A stretch of DNA of 64,000 bases, from NCBI RefSeq assembly GCF_024124665.1, contig NZ_JAMXSB010000001.1, positions 558,001 to 622,000 of the forward strand, in the 5' to 3' direction. The position numbers and the translations under genes are program-made. Source of the DNA: Pleionea sp. CnH1-48 (GTDB lineage Bacteria > Pseudomonadota > Gammaproteobacteria > Enterobacterales > Kangiellaceae). Positions 61,901 to 64,000 of this stretch are shown here, piece after piece. The notes below the pieces were generated by a model. It was not told where the DNA came from. It did no database searches and saw nothing but the letters and a program-made list of their open reading frames with translations. The stretch's first letter is position 1, and the number at the start of each line of letters is the position of its first letter.

Positions 61901-64000
61901 TATTAAACGCGTGTTTGTGATATTACCTCGAGAATCGTACTCAAAGAGAACACTGTTGCCTAAGCTATCTGACAGTTTTTTTAGAAGTTTGGCATCATTA
62001 TACTCTAGCTGAGTACTTCCACGGCCTGGCACCGTAATAGTTTTCATTAACCCGTTTAAATAATATTCATAAACTGACTCACGAGTATTGTGTTCACTTC
62101 CAGTGATTATCCTGGAGACTTTATCGTCTATACGACGGTATTCATATTGAGTGACCATTCCATTGGGCGCTTTTTGGCGGAGGAGTCTACCATGAGCATC
62201 ATACAATTCGAATTGAGTCGTATGGCCTAATGCATTGGTCATACTTTTGAGCTGGCCACACTCAACACCAGTCACACAATCATAGTAAGTGTAAGTCGTA
62301 ATATCCTCAATATTTTCTCTTGGACCGTTAACCGTCACCAACTGACCTTTTTCATTATATTCGTATTTAAAGCTTCTGGTAACGGGCACACCATCATGGG
62401 TAAATCCTGTTATTGTCACAGAAACTGGTTTTTGGAGACTAGCGTGATAGACCACCGAGATTTCTTTTCGATGAGACGAATTATTGCTCACACTGTTCGA
62501 AGTCACTTTGGTCTGTAAGTCACTAGAATCAGACAGATATTCATATTCAGTCGTTCTCACTTCATTGACGGTTTCAGTGACCAAGCTTCTTCTTGAAATG
62601 GACTCGTCATCACCACACTCGCTCTGACATTCTTCACCAGGAGGCTCTACACACTCCCCGTTACACTCAACCAACTTCTCACTTTGAAAAGCTCGAGTTA
62701 CCTTGGTGACATGATGTGAGTCATACTCATACGTAGTCGTCAATCCAGTCGAGTCTTTTTTCTCCAACAATCGACGACGCTCAAAGCCTCTAGGCATGTC
62801 ACGGCCATACGTTTCCCACTTAAGTTCGACCTCCTTAAGTCCTTGGGTAATTTTAGAAGGTTTATCATGAGTTCCCCTGAGCCCTTTACTGAACTCATAG
62901 ACTTTGGTGCTGTTATCCGAAAAACGAACCTGAGTTGATCCATCTTCTCTGTAGTTGAGTACGCCTTTTTTAAATCCTTCAACACGCCCAGATTCAATCA
63001 CTCGACCTCTGGCATCATATTTGTAAATTCCATAGCGTTTTCCAGATTCTGATATACCTGTGAGTGCGTAAGGATAATCCTCATTTTCGTAATGATACTC
63101 GGTGAAGCTTTGATCCGGATAAGTCACCTTCATCAAACGGGATGAATAGACATCATTTAAGGAAGCTAACTCATAAGTATATTTGACAGACTCACTTGCA
63201 GGATTGATCAGCTCTGATATTCGACCGCTCTCATCATATTCCAAGGAAATAACATGACCGAAAGGTCCCGTCACTCGTACTAATCGGTGGTAATTCGTGG
63301 CTAATGACTCATATTCCAATGTGGTTTCCAAACCGGAAACATCTACAATAGCTGACAGGAGTAATTCTGAGTTAGCATTTCTCAAACTGCTACTAAACTT
63401 TAAGTAGCTTCCATCATTCCTCCAAACAGCATAACCACCAGGAACAGAACCATACTTTTTATACAATCCACTATTAATACGGCCACCACTCACTAGGGCA
63501 AACATATAACCATCTTCTGAGATAAAATGAGACCCCGTTTTTAACCGAGCCATATAATTATGTGTCCATCCTTGACCGATATACGGTTGGTTTTTTAGTC
63601 CAACAGAAACGGTTTCGTTACTTGAAAAGTATGTACGAGTGAATGGCAAGCCAGCCCCCTCATAATCTACTTTTTTCTCAATTTTTTGTCCGGTCACAGG
63701 GCTGCAAGGATTTAGCTCTGTACTGGTACAATATTGATTGGGTTTCGCGATAATGGTTTTACGGGGGAATGCCCCAGTTGGCTTACATGTTGGAAACGGC
63801 GCTGCCGGATAATAATCGTCTGGACAAGTCATCGGCGTTACTTCGAACAACTCAGTCGATTCATTGTGAATGAACAACCGGCATCCATTATCATCATCAG
63901 GAATATTGAACTTTAACTCAGCAGTCCAGACCTGATTTGCATATTCATGCTCCGCTGTTGGTGGAGGACAATTATGGGTACACCCTAACCCCCAACTTAA
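58949..64000 (-). CDS. RHS-repeat protein with two golvesin-like domains and a Cys-rich C-terminal tip (5' end outside window)
   Basis: Over 1680 residues visible; the frame stays open to the window edge, so the TTG at 63877 is not the true start. Order from the N side: a Cys-containing region with 'NPCSPVTGQKIEKKVDYEGA' (DUF6531-like onset), long YD/RHS repeats, two tandem ~120-residue golvesin C-terminal-like domains (each with 'SGEWKKRNAK'/'QGSWKERNAK', 'GRYQVEARWVAS'/'GRYEVYARWVAS' and 'VSADAIRLT'/'VSADSIRLT'), then the RHS core end 'YYHNNHLGAPKALTDEAGEV' and 'SGLHYNYFRDYDPEVGRYIQ', 'DPIGLAGGINTYGY', 'NPINYTDPDG'. The last 134 residues (58949-59353) form a variable tip with a Pro-rich linker and seven Cys. 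Such proteins form a shell around a toxin; no known toxin motif is seen. Confidence 0.9.
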   Translation of the reverse strand, partial: LSWGLGCTHNCPPPTAEHEYANQVWTAELKFNIPDDDNGCRLFIHNESTELFEVTPMTCPDDYYPAAPFPTCKPTGAFPRKTIIAKPNQYCTSTELNPCSPVTGQKIEKKVDYEGAGLPFTRTYFSSNETVSVGLKNQPYIGQGWTHNYMARLKTGSHFISEDGYMFALVSGGRINSGLYKKYGSVPGGYAVWRNDGSYLKFSSSLRNANSELLLSAIVDVSGLETTLEYESLATNYHRLVRVTGPFGHVISLEYDESGRISELINPASESVKYTYELASLNDVYSSRLMKVTYPDQSFTEYHYENEDYPYALTGISESGKRYGIYKYDARGRVIESGRVEGFKKGVLNYREDGSTQVRFSDNSTKVYEFSKGLRGTHDKPSKITQGLKEVELKWETYGRDMPRGFERRRLLEKKDSTGLTTTYEYDSHHVTKVTRAFQSEKLVECNGECVEPPGEECQSECGDDESISRRSLVTETVNEVRTTEYEYLSDSSDLQTKVTSNSVSNNSSHRKEISVVYHASLQKPVSVTITGFTHDGVPVTRSFKYEYNEKGQLVTVNGPRENIEDITTYTYYDCVTGVECGQLKSMTNALGHTTQFELYDAHGRLLRQKAPNGMVTQYEYRRIDDKVSRIITGSEHNTRESVYEYYLNGLMKTITVPGRGSTQLEYNDAKLLKKLSDSLGNSVLFEYDSRGNITNTRLINSSGETSYVNSKEYDEFNRVVKTINGNDIENSFTYDTDGNKTSVTNGLLKTTFSQYDAIGRLSRIIDAENSTLFIESNILEKPSKVSDQEGKVTSYLYDDLGNLLEVNSPATGLTRYTYDEAGNRISKVDAKGVMVSYEYDAINRIKSQAFSDASENILYGYDEAVEGAYNIGRLTSVIDSSGTTRYSYDIFGQVIEENKDIDGMSFSLEYHYNTDGLLTQVTFPSGRVIRYQYNELGKVLRILSEFQGQAKELLREATYLPFGPVTRFYYGNNIGLEQSYDLDYRLTSKKAMGVYSASYTFDATDNIKGIMSDIELNGNQSFAYDSLSRLLTGVGSYGEMSFSYDKIGNRLSKTHDNAVSQYQYKDGSHHLEGVTGSDSVTLMYDEKGNNVSRNQLNFTYNQQGRMSAVSTSEVTTEYRYNFKGERVSKSTNNGVNYYIFDKNGSLIAEANNTGRILREYVHFNSQPLALFTDASGGTSPSETERYVLTDDDDSVSLSGEWKKRNAKRAHQKTHHLSKSESSSATWKLEMPAGRYQVEARWVASKQKATQAPYVVNNADGVDRVLVNQRRHNGQWRTLGTYNFSGGGEESIILSSENGGVSADAIRLTRVYDIDDSDSNTAKQGSWKERNAKTAANGQHYISQGDGVSQFTWTPEIEEGRYEVYARWVASRNKSKEAAYTIRYGNNEQRVFSDQTRNGGKWQLLGEFNFTGNGNETIILSNGNGIVSADSIRLTKIKPQPSNGSTLYYYHNNHLGAPKALTDEAGEVRWKARYSPFGKATLELNTIEQNIRLPGQYFDSESGLHYNYFRDYDPEVGRYIQSDPIGLAGGINTYGYVGGNPINYTDPDGKVRRRLYHLWARFWKEPGRVLRDIERTLFPPPPIPPRDSITNDPLPSELPPGWPNQHSEPTDNVIDGPWSGTDSESDTIAGEECGDEDPERCKKVKDSCIADCSLFALPSRTEGAVSFRRCVRSCMERQGCFNF

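Noticed and set aside
1-64000. CRISPR array
   Set aside because: No regularly spaced short direct repeats were seen on reading; the only notable direct repeat is the two-copy 53-bp element near 41.6-41.9 kb.

Overview
The window looks like chromosome from an A+T-leaning marine-type gammaproteobacterium. The clues are an OxyR/AhpC/AhpF locus, an HrpB helicase, SelO (YdiU), a YaiL-like DUF2058 protein, a GTG-start periplasmic tricorn-type S41 protease, two GGDEF proteins and a bufferin (DUF2282/DUF692/DUF2063) operon. Something near Kangiellaceae or Alteromonadales would fit, but I cannot fix the genus. No ribosomal operon, integrase or complete insertion sequence is present.

Layout. 1-1.5 kb: the 3' part of a secreted-type protein with ricin-B lectin repeats. 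1.6-3.5 kb and 11.4-13.3 kb: two paralogous pairs, each a CesT-like type III secretion chaperone followed by a roughly 465-residue effector-like protein; the effector has an invariant Cys...His...Gln arrangement that suggests a papain-fold enzyme. Between them lie a LysR regulator divergent from a redox operon (MDR reductase, DUF1330, LLM flavin oxidoreductase, SDR), a lipoprotein and a secreted S9 peptidase. 13.9-16.9 kb: a serine hydrolase lipoprotein and small envelope proteins. 16.9-18.3 kb: a threonyl-tRNA synthetase paralogue reduced to catalytic core plus anticodon domain, preceded by a 22-codon leader peptide with five consecutive Thr codons and a terminator/antiterminator, which is a textbook-style attenuator not marked by any long ORF. 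18.7-31.2 kb: tricorn protease, HrpB, carboxylesterase, TPR-GGDEF, cysteine-synthase-like enzyme and ABC-substrate-binding-GGDEF protein. 31.4-34.8 kb: ahpF, ahpC and divergent oxyR with an OxyR-like operator. 35.8-39.1 kb: selO, small envelope proteins and DUF2058. 39.1-41.5 kb: a nucleotidyltransferase-RNA ligase fusion, abutted by an upstream partner of unknown fold.

41.5-42.3 kb: a non-coding stretch with DnaA boxes, enriched GATC and a 53-bp imperfect direct repeat. 43.7-46.1 kb: a 53-residue secreted peptide and a CadC-like membrane regulator. 46.5-50.3 kb: a coiled-coil exported protein, then bufA-bufB-bufC-ECF sigma-anti-sigma with overlapping starts. 50.4-53.3 kb: double NTF2-like protein, exported alpha/beta hydrolase and AraC regulator. 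53.5-57.7 kb: operon of a VWA lipoprotein (carrying a TonB-receptor-plug-like motif), histidine kinase and response regulator. 57.9 kb: tRNA-Arg(TCG). 58.7-64.0 kb: a small putative immunity protein and a very large RHS protein running off the window edge.

The most novel material is the Thr-attenuated mini-ThrRS, the duplicated chaperone-effector pairs and the NTase-RNA ligase module. All functional statements are from reading the sequence and family memory; no searches were run.
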